Assembly: GCF_901709675.1 (NCBI RefSeq)
Contig: NC_051096.1
Location: 3,623,001 to 3,687,000, forward strand
Direction of reading: 5' to 3'
DNA from: Syngnathus acus
Lineage: Eukaryota > Chordata > Actinopteri > Syngnathiformes > Syngnathidae
Length of the DNA: 64,000 bases
This document shows, in pieces, positions 1 to 9,809 of this stretch. The first letter of the stretch is position 1; each line of letters opens with the position of its first letter. The notes under the pieces are model-generated. The model worked only from the letters and a program-made list of their open reading frames with translations. It was not told where the DNA came from and did not search any database. Position numbers and translations under genes: made by a program.

Positions 1-1170
1 CTTTTCTGGAAACGTTTATGTTCTAAAAATGTTTTCCTGGACACATTATTGGTGGTGGTCAATTGTGCCATTAAATTCAAGTTTCACCATATTTGTGTTT
101 TGTTTCTTTGTGTGACTTAAGAGGTGAAGCTGGACGATTAACATGATGCAATAAATGAGCAACTGCACGGTAAGTCCCGTGTCAAAAATAGCGGAGCGGA
201 CGTGTCCTTGAGCAGTTGGTCCACGTCTTCCTATCTCGTGTATAAATACATGTGCTCACTCATATTTTCGCTTTACGTTTGTATGGGGAGCATCTTTAAG
301 TCGCCATCACCTGTCAGCCTTCAATCAACGTCAAGATGTCGCTTCACTTGCACTTTTGATTCACATTTCTAATTGGTGGAATGCACCCAAAGTATGCGGC
401 TTGGATGAAATACGATTGGATGACGAATGTAATTGTGCTCATTGGTGGATCGCTCGCTCACGTGAGTCTATCTCGAATTCTGATTGGTGGAGAGGCTTCT
501 TGGGCTGACGTGACGCAGATCAGAATTCCCGAAGTTCCCAAGTTCGAGGGGACGATCGGAGGATAATAAGTGGATAATCGGGACTGGAAATTATTGCCGA
601 GCGACGCAGGGTGAATATGCCGTGCCGTGTGTTTGCATAATCATGGCATCGCACGTGTTTGTGGCCCGTGATTAGCCCTGCGTGAAGGCGGAAGTGGTTT
701 TCCATCCTTTGTTTACCATCACGAGAACGTCGAACGTGTTCCCTTTACTTTTAAATTCATCCTTATGCACGTCCAAATGCAAAAATTAAATTCCTCTATT
801 CGCCTTGACGTAGGGGGGGAAAAACGTGACCTCAATGCCGCGATTGTCAATTTTTGGCCTAATTTCTCCGTCACTCACGTCAAAATTCGCATATAAGAGG
901 GAATTTGTCATTCAAAGGATGCGATGTTACTAGAATAGGAGCTAACGCGTCATCACCTAACCCGTATTACGCTTTAATCCCGTCTTTATTACGTGCGTGT
1001 GCACGTATCAAGGCTATTATCGTCCGTATAATCAGCGGCCATGGTTGCACACTAATGTACACCTCTGGTGAAGTTTTAATTTGCAAGATTTGAACAAGTG
1101 GTGTCTTCTGCAGGAATCTACGAAAAGGTGAAAATAGCGTTCCCTGTGCTGTGCCAAGAGGCGCCTCAAG
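1..1170. other. Upstream region of pbxip1
   Basis: No convincing coding exon is visible. There are TATA-like words at 241-248 and 891-897, and three ATTGG boxes (inverted CCAAT) at 372-376, 441-445 and 483-487. A splice-acceptor-like sequence ends near 1112, just before the pbxip1 start codon. An untranslated first exon of pbxip1 probably lies in this stretch. The transcription start cannot be fixed from sequence alone. Confidence 0.4.
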
Positions 1171-3980
1171 ATGGCAATGTCGGACCACAGCAGCAGCACT
1201 GGCAGTAGCGGCTCGTCCACCAACAGTTGGACGCTCCTTTCCCCAGAGGTAAGGCCCCATTGCTGGAACTTCTCCAGACAAGCCAAATACTCAAAGGTCA
1301 AAGGTAATGTAGGTGTGTTGTCCAATTTTAGACCCGCTTTATAGAGTGGCCGATTTGAAAGGCAGGACTATTTGTCGTATGGTGTACCACAGGGTTGATT
1401 TCTGGGTCCCCTCCTGTTTTCATGGTCTTTGCTACATCAAGGTTCCATCTTTAGCAAAACACAATTTGTCGGAGGAGTTTATTTCTATTTTTGTTTATTC
1501 TTCCACAGGAAGTAGCAGCGGACAACGCAGGGGCGCTGGATGATGGCACGGAGAGCCTGGGCGACGCCCCCAGCCTGTCAGAAGACATGGCGACAGGTAC
1601 GCAAAGTCAAGATAAGGTTGTGGTCGTGATGTTGCAAAAAGATCTTGTGTTATTCCAGTTGTAGCTGGGGAGATCAAGCCCAGTGACATTCCAGTGGAGT
1701 GTGTCTTATCAGAAGAAGGCCACCAGGTTGGTATGCGACCTGCACAGTCATTATGTCAAATTGACTTGCATATTTTAAAGCAATGATAGATAATTACACA
1801 CACATACTTCTTGCCAGGTGTGTCAAGAGACCGACCCAGAGACCGGTGACGGTCCCGTCCTTTGCTGTTCTCTCCAGCCTGACCAGCTCGTGGCGGTCGA
1901 CCCGGAAACCCAGGCCCCTGTCATTCATGACATCGTGACCAGCTCGCCCAGCGACAACGAGCATCTGGGCGTGGCCTTCGTCTCCAGCATCGATTTCGGG
2001 GGACCCCGCGATGTCGCCGAGCCCGACGAGACCCTCCAGGACGCAGACGTTGCAGAGGAACCGGATCCGGTCATCCCAGCTGAGACGCTCAGCGCCTCAG
2101 AGCCTCCTTTGGATCAAGACACCGACGTCAACAAAGATCTCTCAGAACCACCAGTGGGCCCCGTCCCGGCTGATGATGTCATAGCACCAGAGAGCATCGG
2201 TTCAGTCCAGGCAGAGGAGGAGAGTCCATTAGAGGTGGAGATGCAGGAGGAGCAAGAAGAAGGTAATTGTCATTGAATCCATTTCCACACAAGATTTCAA
2301 TTGAATGAATTTATCGTAGAAACCCCCACGAGTCACCACGGCGACGGACTCCGCAGGAGGACGGTCGAATCCGGGGCGAAAGCGTCAGACGTGGAAGAAG
2401 AGGAGGACGAGGATGAGGAGATGGAGTTCCATCTGCCGAAGAGAAAGGAGGAGAAAGCGTGGTGGTCGCTGAACAAATGCATCATGGGCGTCGCCGTGCT
2501 GCTCTTCCTGGGCGCCCTCTTCCTCTCCGGTGAATTGCTTGACTGACTTAGTCAACAGACATGTGACCTTTATGCTAATACTAGCTGCATGACTTGGAAA
2601 GGGAGCAAACAAATAGTTTATCTAAAGCGCTTGACTCATGCTGCAAAAGCCAAATAACCAGCTTCCTTCCACTTGACCGCACAAGAAAAATATCCAAAGA
2701 ATGCGTCCTCACGTTTGCCGCCGTCTTGCATGGCTAAGAGTGACGGCTTGTGTTTGTGCTTGACAGGCGACTTTGAATCGCCTGACGTGAGCGACGAGGA
2801 ACAAAGCCAGGTCTGTTTGCACGCTTCCTCTTGTCACAGACACTTTGATTAGGTACACAAAATATGCCCACGCGCGAGCCGTGTTGACAAATGTGTCTTT
2901 ACAATGACAATGAAACGCCTGCTATTTATTTTAACGAGTTTAATTTAGAGTTTGGATCACAACAAAATCCAACTTCTTTGCTTTCCCCTCAGAAAGCGTC
3001 TGACGATCAAAACGAGATCGGATTCCGCCTCAACGATGAGCTGTCTGCAGGTTCGTCTCACCCTGTTGTGATTTTATTTTTTCTCTGTTCCGCCACTTTA
3101 TGACTCGGTCTGTGCAGAATTCGAAAGCGTCTTGGATATGTTTGACACGGATGGCAACAAGGACATCAACATGCAGGAGTTGGGCACTGTGATGAGGATG
3201 TTAGGAGAAAACCCGTTGAGGCGGGAATTGAGTGAAATTATTAAGCAAGCCAAAGACAACGGTGAGGAAATTAAAACGCTAAAGTTGAATATTTATTAAT
3301 AAAATTCCTATGCAGCTGACAAGCTTCAATGGAAGAAGAGGCAAGAGCCAAAACAAGATGGCAGCAAGTGGCGGAGGCGAGTGTGGGAGCTTTTGGAGAA
3401 GATCCGGCGGGAGATCTCCGAGGGGGTTGAGCGTTGGAAGAACAAGGACGTGGAAAAGCCGCGTAAAGACGAGAGGAAGGAGAAGGAGCGGAAGCGCCGT
3501 GACGAGTGGGAGACCAAGAAGCCCCAGCGCCGGCTGGACCGGGAGCAGAGGAGGAAGGAGAAGCCCTGGCGCGGTCACCACAAGCAGCACGCCATGGCCG
3601 ACTTCTGGCGGGCGCAGGAGCAGAAGCTGCGGCGCCACGCCCGCCACCACCCCTGCGGCTCGCTGGAAGACTGCGCCGCCGAGGAGGGCCTCTTCCCCGT
3701 GGAGCTACCCGAGTTCGAGGAACTCCTGGAGGGCTACCTGGGCAAATTAGAGGGCTCGCCTCAGGAGAGCAAGGACTTCCTCCGCCGGCTGATCGCCGAT
3801 TTCTTCAGCGGCGACGTGTTCGCACACAACCGCTGGTTGTTCGCCGACTTCGCCGAGGACGTGGCGGACATCTTGGAGGACATGGCGGATATGGAAGGCA
3901 CAGACGAAGCCCTGGAGGAAGCCATGGAGGAGTTTGAGCGGGAAGCTCTCTGGAAGTTTGCCGCCATGGAACAACATTAA
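1171..3980 (+). CDS. pbxip1: PBX homeobox-interacting protein 1 orthologue with an EF-hand exon
   Basis: Nine coding exons join in frame: 1171-1248, 1509-1596, 1659-1726, 1818-2262, 2320-2529, 2767-2810, 2993-3050, 3118-3261 and 3316-3980, giving about 599 aa. The order is a Ser-rich N-terminus, a long acidic region, and a basic patch before one membrane segment (end of exon 5, core MGVAVLLFLGALFLSG). Next come a short linker and an EF-hand (exon 8, loop DTDGNKDINMQE). The last part is a Lys/Arg/Glu-rich helical region and the conserved PBXIP1 C-terminal domain (CGSLEDCAAEEGL, VFAHNRW). PBXIP1 in mammals restrains PBX1 and binds oestrogen receptors and microtubules. As I recall the mammalian protein, a coiled coil follows its membrane segment. 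Here I see no comparable long coiled coil, and the EF-hand sits in that position. Identity rests mainly on the C-terminal domain and the overall layout. A paralogue (pbxip1a or pbxip1b) cannot be excluded. Confidence 0.83.
3118..3261 (+). other. EF-hand exon of pbxip1 (calmodulin/troponin-C type)
   Basis: This exon is 144 nt long and flanked by phase-1 introns on both sides. It encodes an E helix, the 12-residue loop DTDGNKDINMQE and an F helix containing ELGTVMRMLGENP. Ligand positions 1, 3, 5, 7, 9 and 12 are D, D, N, D, N and E, all compatible with Ca2+ binding. Position 6, normally Gly, is Lys. The F helix is a near-signature of the first EF-hand of calmodulin and troponin C. As I recall, vertebrate calmodulin exon 3 is also 144 nt with phase-1 borders and begins at the equivalent Glu-Phe. 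Confidence 0.8.
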
Positions 3981-4067
3981 ACGGGGAGACTTTGGCGGAC
4001 ATCTTGTTGCCACCAAAGCTGTAACCATATTTCACAAATGCACCCCCCCCCCTCGCTCCTGTCACTC

Positions 4068-4073
4068 AATAAA
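4068..4073 (+). promoter_or_regulatory. pbxip1 polyadenylation signal (proximal)
   Basis: AATAAA lies about 90 bases after the pbxip1 stop codon. A second AATAAA at 4698-4703 could serve a longer 3' end. Confidence 0.6.
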
Positions 4074-4215
4074 TTAGGGACACGCCCTGCTGCAAACAGT
4101 GAAAAAATAATTACAGATAGTAATAGTAAACCCCCACAGTTAAAAAAAAAAAAAAAAAAGTGATGACTCATTGCAAACTGTCGAGCAGGCTGAATCTGCA
4201 TTGTTGTGTGTTGCT

Positions 4216-4341
4216 TTGCTAGCCAAAACAGCAGCACCTACCAAAGCAGGTGAAGTTGATTTGGAGAAGGTATCCACTAGAATGTGACTATTAGCATTGC
4301 TCCACAGTGTTGCTAACCAAAACAGCAGCACCTGCCAAAGC
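4216..4341. repeat. Short duplicated element in the pbxip1 3' flank
   Basis: Two near-identical copies of a roughly 32-base sequence with core CCAAAACAGCAGCACCT lie at 4216-4248 and 4310-4341. A third copy sharing about 21 bases is at 29067-29089 in a cgn intron. This looks like a small dispersed repeat. Confidence 0.5.
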
Positions 4342-5201
4342 ACAATAGCTGAGTGTGGCGTTTGACGTGTGTGATGGAGTGGACTATTTTGTGAAAGTTG
4401 TTTGCCACACAGTATTAGAGGTTGTGTCCACGATGTTGTCATATTTATGAATTTTCTATTTATTTAGTGGCGTGACACTTTGGAAGTTCAACTCGATGAT
4501 GTGCCTTTTTATTGTGAATTTTTATTTGGTCCTGCTGGATTCAAAGAATGTAATTTTGAGAAAGACAAATGTGACCTTTTAAGTGCTTCAACCATATTTA
4601 TCTTTAAGTGACTGGTTTTTTTTTTTGCTAGTTTAGTAAGTGCATGTCTGACAGATTTGCTTCATGCCCTTCTTCGATTCTGTCGAGTGATAAGTTCAAT
4701 AAACGATCCCCTTAAAATCAATGAGCATAGTCTTGTCGCTTCCTTCTTAGCATGTTAGCATTTGGTTAGCGATTGGAAAATGAAAATTTTGCTTCAGAGC
4801 AAAGAATGTTAGCAATGACACGACGGAACACACGTTCGTTCTGACGAAACCGCAGCAGAAGCCGATCATGCTTTGAATTCCCGAGCAGGTCAACCCGTGC
4901 GCACATTCGGCCCAGAATTCTCTTGTGTTAAGCCCAAAGAACTTCTGTTTTTATTTCCAAACACGTTTTGCACTTCCCTGTCAGTCGCTGGCAATCTTTT
5001 GCAGGTGTCTTGCCGATCACGATGACCTCATGTTTTGTATAAGCTTCATTCTGCTTAGACGGGCATGATCTGCTCTATTTTGTGTGTTGGGATGATGTTA
5101 TCTGTGGATCTTTGCATGCATAGGTCCTCTCATCAGCATTTTGTGGTGGAAAATGAGGGCAAGTGGAGCATTTTCCGCTGATCCCTGCATCCCGATACGG
5201 C

Positions 5202-5264
5202 GTATAAATAGACGGGCATGATATCGGTGAGGAGAAGACATCCCTGCTCCTCGCACATCACACG
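5202..5264 (+). promoter_or_regulatory. TATA promoter and untranslated exon 1 of the first S100 gene
   Basis: TATAAATA lies at 5203-5210. A start about 25-30 bases downstream would give an untranslated exon ending at a good donor (CACG|GTACGC) after 5264. The acceptor just before the coding exon ends near 5325. An untranslated first exon is the usual S100 gene layout. Confidence 0.65.
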
Positions 5265-5336
5265 GTACGCTGTATATTTTCTCTCGATATTTCCCGAGAG
5301 CTTACATTTGTTTTTTTATTTTCAGGTGAAGCCAAC

Positions 5337-5712
5337 ATGGAATCCGCCATCTTGACTTTGGTCAGCCAGTTCAAGGCGTACGCGGGCAACGACGGGTCTG
5401 CTAGCACGCTTAGCCGAGATGAGTTCCACCAACTGGTCAAGTCGCAGCTGCCCAACTTTGTCAAGGTATGGCGTTCAACCGAAAGACATGATGGCACTTC
5501 CTGTCCTGCATTTTTTACATTAAGTATCGGTGATTGATATCGGCGTACTTCACTAGTATCAACATATTCTCTTTATTCTTGTTCAGACCGGCGATCCGGG
5601 CGCGGTGGACCAACTCATGTCGTCTCTGGACCAGAACAACGACGGCGAGCTGACCTTCTGCGAGTTCTGGCAGTTGATCGGGAAGCTAGCCAGCAAGCAA
5701 GGCGGCTACTGA
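5337..5712 (+). CDS. S100 calcium-binding protein (S100A13/A14/A16-like)
   Basis: Two coding exons, 5337-5465 and 5587-5712, give 84 aa. The intron falls between the two EF-hands, as in all S100 genes. The N-terminal S100-type pseudo EF-hand is followed by helix residues DEFHQLVKSQLPNFVK. The second, canonical loop is DQNNDGELTFCE, followed by FWQLIGKLA. The FW-x-LIG-x-LA ending resembles S100A13 and S100A14 rather than S100A1. S100 proteins form homodimers that expose a target-binding face when Ca2+ binds. The tail is very short. The exact fish orthologue name cannot be settled by eye. A possible poly(A) signal ATTAAA is at 5770-5775. Confidence 0.88.
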
Positions 5713-6468
5713 GCTTAGAACATCGCCGCCTCGCCCGTGCTTTTTTTTCCTGGTTAACCATTGGCCCCGATTAAAGGCATCATTGTCTCCACAGCTCCTT
5801 GTCATTCATTCACTGTACTCACGACCTTGATTTAGTGGCTGTTGTAATCCTACACACGGCGTATCTGGTTGCACCCAGGGGTGCGGCCGAACTCTGAGAT
5901 TTTAAAAAGAATTGTCGAAATTAGGCTCCAGCTCACCTGGAAAAACACAATCTTATTATAATAGTAATATTTGACGAATCCAGTTTGATCAATTCAGCCT
6001 TTGCGGGTTACAAAGCATCACCTCGTATGACTTTGCTTTTTTTGTGCATGAAGTGTGTTAAAAAAGCACATGAAGTCACTCACGCCAAAACCGCACACAA
6101 ATCCACTCAAACTAATTGCAAGCCAAACTCAACTTGCATGATTTCTCGGTGGAAGTTGGCCCAGCTGTTCCACGATCCCTCCTCCTTTTTTTTGTGTGCT
6201 CTTCCAGGTACACGCCCTTTCACTTGTCAGTGGGGGGAAAAGTTTGAAGGGAAGCAAAAAAAAAAGAAAAAAAAGAAAAGAAAATCACGGAAGAGAGTTT
6301 AGCAGTTGTACGAGTTTGGCAAGTTGCGTGGACTCGAAGCGGGAGTCGCTGCAAAACCACGAGGAGAAGAAAGGGCGCTCCTAAAAGACACTTTTTGCGC
6401 ACTTTTGCACGTTTGATCCGACGCTTTACGGTGAGTGGATTTATTGTACGTGTCTTCTTGGGAACTTT

Positions 6469-6679
6469 GCCTCGTCATTTTGTGCCACGTTTCGACTTTA
6501 AAAAAAAAAAAAAAAAAAAAGTTACCCCACGGCTTTTTCGCTGCGTTTTTTTTTTTTATTTAAAAAAAAAATAAAAATAAAAAAAAAAAAAAAAAAAAAA
6601 CGCAGCGAAAAAGCCGTGGGGTAACTTTTTTTTTTTTTTTTTTTTTTTAAAGTCGAAACGTGGCACAAAATGACGAGGC
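6469..6679. repeat. Long inverted repeat (hairpin)
   Basis: The left arm 6469-6545 and right arm 6601-6679 are near-perfect reverse complements. They share the words GCCTCGTCATTTTGTGCCAC and GTTACCCCACGGCTTTTTCG. The arms differ in the length of an internal A or T run, and an A/T-rich centre separates them. The RNA or single-strand form would make one stem of about 75 or more base pairs. Confidence 0.85.
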
Positions 6680-7120
6680 TGCGTTTCGATGCGTTCCATT
6701 TCATAAGAGGAATTTACAAAGCCAATAATTGAATAAATAAATAATTTAATTTAATGATTATTTTTCTTTCAGTTCTTTTATAAACCCCTTTTCCTAGTTT
6801 GCTTTAAGTATCTCCGAGCATACGCCAAACGTCCAAAGTGCGCAAAAAACTTTGCATGCATGATCGATTTGGCGTTTTATGATCCGGGTCCACCCACACC
6901 GAAGGGAAGGGTGTGGAAAATGAGGCCCGTGGGCCATACCACACCGACCACAGCAATCGAGCGGCCGACTGCAATAACTGTAAATGAACATTAGTCACAA
7001 AATGGTGAATGAGATTAAAGTGTTACTTCTTTCCACACACAAAAAATGTTAAGATAAAGAAGTGTTTGTTGTCCTTAATAATGTTTATGGAGTGGAATAG
7101 TCATAAGTTGTTTTTGATCT

Positions 7121-7139
7121 TGGCCACTAGAGGGCAGTA
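7121..7139 (+). promoter_or_regulatory. CTCF-like motif
   Basis: The sequence TGGCCACTAGAGGGCAGTA fits every position of the vertebrate CTCF consensus YGRCCASYAGRKGGCRSYR on the plus strand. It lies in the non-coding interval between the first two S100 genes. Binding is inferred, not shown. Confidence 0.55.
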
Positions 7140-8361
7140 AATCAGACGTAAATACAAAATAAGAGTTTAATTTCTGGCAGAGGATAAAGAATATATACCA
7201 GTGGCTCTCTGTCCATCTGCTGCGACCATTCACGGTCACAACCTCGACATGCTCCCGCGTTAATATTTGATGTCGTGCGTGCATTGTCGTGAGCACCCTC
7301 GGATCACGTTCGCCCAACACGAGCGTCGTTCTCCAACGGGCAGGGAAAGGGGAAACCTCTAGTTGTAAGGCGTGTACATTTCAGCCGGGCGGAGGGGAGT
7401 TTGTTTTTCCCAGGGCTTTTAGGACAAATAAGGCGGATTAGTTGGAGGTCGTGACGCGGGACAAGGCTGAATCATTCATGTGAGAACGGACACAGAAATA
7501 CAAATGTCAGCGAGCGCCCTAGAAACAGTGGTGGCAAGGCATCAAGTACTCCAACGACAGCAACATTTGACAGCTCACACCCTGCTTTGTAATTGCTTGC
7601 AGATTGAAGTTGTTGCTTGTTTGGCGCCACACTGGCTCCACTGGAGGATGGGAACATGTTGCACAAAATTTGCAAGAACGTTGTGCTAAGCAGTGTCACG
7701 TGCGTGGAGCTTTTGCGGCACGACGCTGAAAGTATGTCGCTTTGCTCTCGTCGTGGCTTTGGGGTAAAAAGAAAGAAGGAGCGGGTGGTCGGCCTGTAAA
7801 TTCCTGTGCCTCAAAACAGCCGTGAATGGAATTCCTGCGAGGATAGGTCAGCCCCCCCCCCCCCCCCCCGCTCTTACTCACACATGCTTTACATCTTCTG
7901 AGCAAAAGAGGAAGTGGAAAAGCTAGCAAAAGAAAAGGAATCACAGCGCTAAACACGGAATTTAAAAGGGGAATATGGATTTACATTTTTTTTTCTTGAA
8001 CTTTTTCAAAATGTAACTCACTTCAAACTGACACATTAGCTTTGAAAAACAATCTTCACAAACACAAAAGGTCAGGGGAGCGTATGAGAGCCTAAGCGAG
8101 AGTGGATTGGTGACACAAGATGAGCACGGCGGGTAATCCGAAACGACGGCCGGCGGCGGAAGCCTCATTAGATCGGATGACCTATCAAAGATCGCGACGG
8201 CCATTGCGCCTTTCAATCACACGCTTGGCTCTTCTCGCACACGTCACTGTCACGTCAAATGGAATCTTTTTCCATTCGCGGTATTTCAACGGAATTTAGC
8301 TAGCTAGCTAGCTACTGGCGGTTTCTCATGTATTTTATGTTTGTTGTCAGAGAGGGGAGTC

Positions 8362-9202
8362 ATGGAGGAAGCCATTCAGACGGTGGTCAAGGTCTTCCTG
8401 AAGTCCGGAAAAGGAAAGGAGAGTTTGGGACCCAAAGACTTCCAGAACTTGGTCAAAAGCCAACTCAGCAACATCCTCACGGTCAGGAAACAAAATGCTA
8501 ATAAGAATCTTTTGAGAACCGCAGTTCTGTTGTGATTCATTGTGGGTCGTCTCTGTGTAGGACACGGAAAGCAAGGAGGCGGTTAACAACATGGGGAAGG
8601 GGCTAGACGAAAACAAGGACGGCAAGGTGGGCTTTGAGGAGTACATGAAGCTGGTGGGCTACCTGGCTAAGACCGTGAGCGAGCAGCGTTGCCGTGCCAA
8701 CGATGGCCAGCCGGCCCAAAACGCCCAGAGTGCCGCCGTGGAGAACGCCACCCCGGAGAACGCAGCCCCCAAGGTGGAAACCCCGGAGGTCAAGCTTGAA
8801 GCCAAGGCAGATGGAAAGATGGAGATGAAGGTGGAGAAGAAGGAGGTGGAGAAGCCTGCCGAGGTGACCCTACCGGGTATGAAGATCACCGCACCGAGCG
8901 TGGAGTTGTCCTCAACTGGCCTGGACGTGACCCCACCTGGCGTGAGCGTGACCTCAACTGGCGTGAACGTGACCTCACCTGGCGTGGACGTGACCCCACC
9001 GAGCGTGGACGTGACCCCACCGAGCGTAGACGGGACCTCACCGAGCGTGGAGGTGACATCCTCATGTGTGGAGGTGGTGGTGAAGGAGGAGATCGCCGTG
9101 GCGGAGGAGACGGAAAAGATGGCCGAAGATGCGGCGGAGAAGACGGCCAACGCGGCTGAGGAAGAGGCCGAGAAGAAGCCTGAGGAATCTGCCTCCTCGT
9201 AG
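8362..9202 (+). CDS. S100 protein with long repetitive C-terminal tail
   Basis: Coding exons 8362-8481 and 8561-9202 give 253 aa, against about 90-110 for ordinary S100 proteins. Residues 1-80 are a complete S100 domain: a pseudo EF-hand, then the canonical loop DENKDGKVGFEE and YMKLVGYLAKT. A low-complexity tail of roughly 170 residues follows without interruption in the same exon. Its first part is rich in Ala, Glu, Lys and Pro. Next is a block of 7-residue repeats of the pattern V-x-V-T-(P/S)-x-(G/S), and the end is Ala/Glu/Lys-rich. The S100 core is closest to the first S100 gene, so the two are probably tandem duplicates. Tail function is unknown. The reading frame stays open throughout. 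Confidence 0.87.
8900..9067 (+). repeat. 21-bp coding minisatellite in the S100 tail
   Basis: Eight consecutive 21-base units, each encoding seven residues, run in frame. Typical units read VDVTPPS, VSVTSTG and VNVTSPG. Two adjacent units (8984-9004 and 9005-9025) are identical, which suggests recent unit duplication. A degenerate unit precedes the block. Confidence 0.85.
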
Positions 9203-9483
9203 GGGACAATCATTCCAACCATCCTTCCATCCATCACACAAATAATAATAATATCCAAAATAATAATTACACTCCATCAAAACTAAGAACCACTACAACA
9301 GCTAAAGGCCTAAATTTATGACAAATATATGACCACTAGCTAGCTTACTTGATATATGGAACATCTCTTAGTCGTTAGCCATTGATGGCTACAGACGTCA
9401 AACATCCATTTTAATTGAGCTGCCAGTGAACGACTTAATAGCATTTTCTAGCTCTCTATTTAGCTACATGCGATGTACAAATA

Positions 9484-9809
9484 CAGTAATCCCTCGTTTA
9501 TCGCGGATAATTGGTTCCAAAAGTCACCCGCGATAAGTGAAATCCGCAAAGTACGGTCACCAACAAGAAGTACTGGGCAGGCTAACAAGTTAGCGGAAAG
9601 ATGCTAATTCGCGATCGTGCTAACACGCGAAAACGGACTTCGAAAGGAATGTAAACGAACATTTGGAGCAATACTACATTGTCCTAAAGATTAGACACGT
9701 TTCCTGAATTTAGAAGTTTTATTTTGACTTTTAAATGTTTTTTTAATTTGGGGGAAAAAAACCACGATGTAGTGAAGCCGCGGTAACGCGAAGTAGCGAG
9801 GGATCACTG
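9484..9809. mobile_element. Tigger/pogo-like MITE
   Basis: The element of about 326 bp begins CAGTAATCCCTCG and ends CGAGGGATCACTG, which are terminal inverted repeats. Both ends are flanked by TA, the target duplication expected for Tc1/mariner/pogo-type elements. There is no transposase reading frame, so it is non-autonomous. Confidence 0.75.

Larger units (their letters stand above)
5980..8361 (+). other. Upstream region and probable untranslated exon of the second S100 gene
   Basis: A donor-like GTGAGT at 6431 follows a sequence that could be the untranslated first exon. The matching acceptor ends at 8350, 11 bases before the next S100 start codon. The interval holds a long inverted repeat (6469-6679), a perfect CTCF-like motif (7121-7139), a C-homopolymer run near 7850-7869 and a TAGC repeat near 8299-8315. 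I see no other coding exon. Confidence 0.35.
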
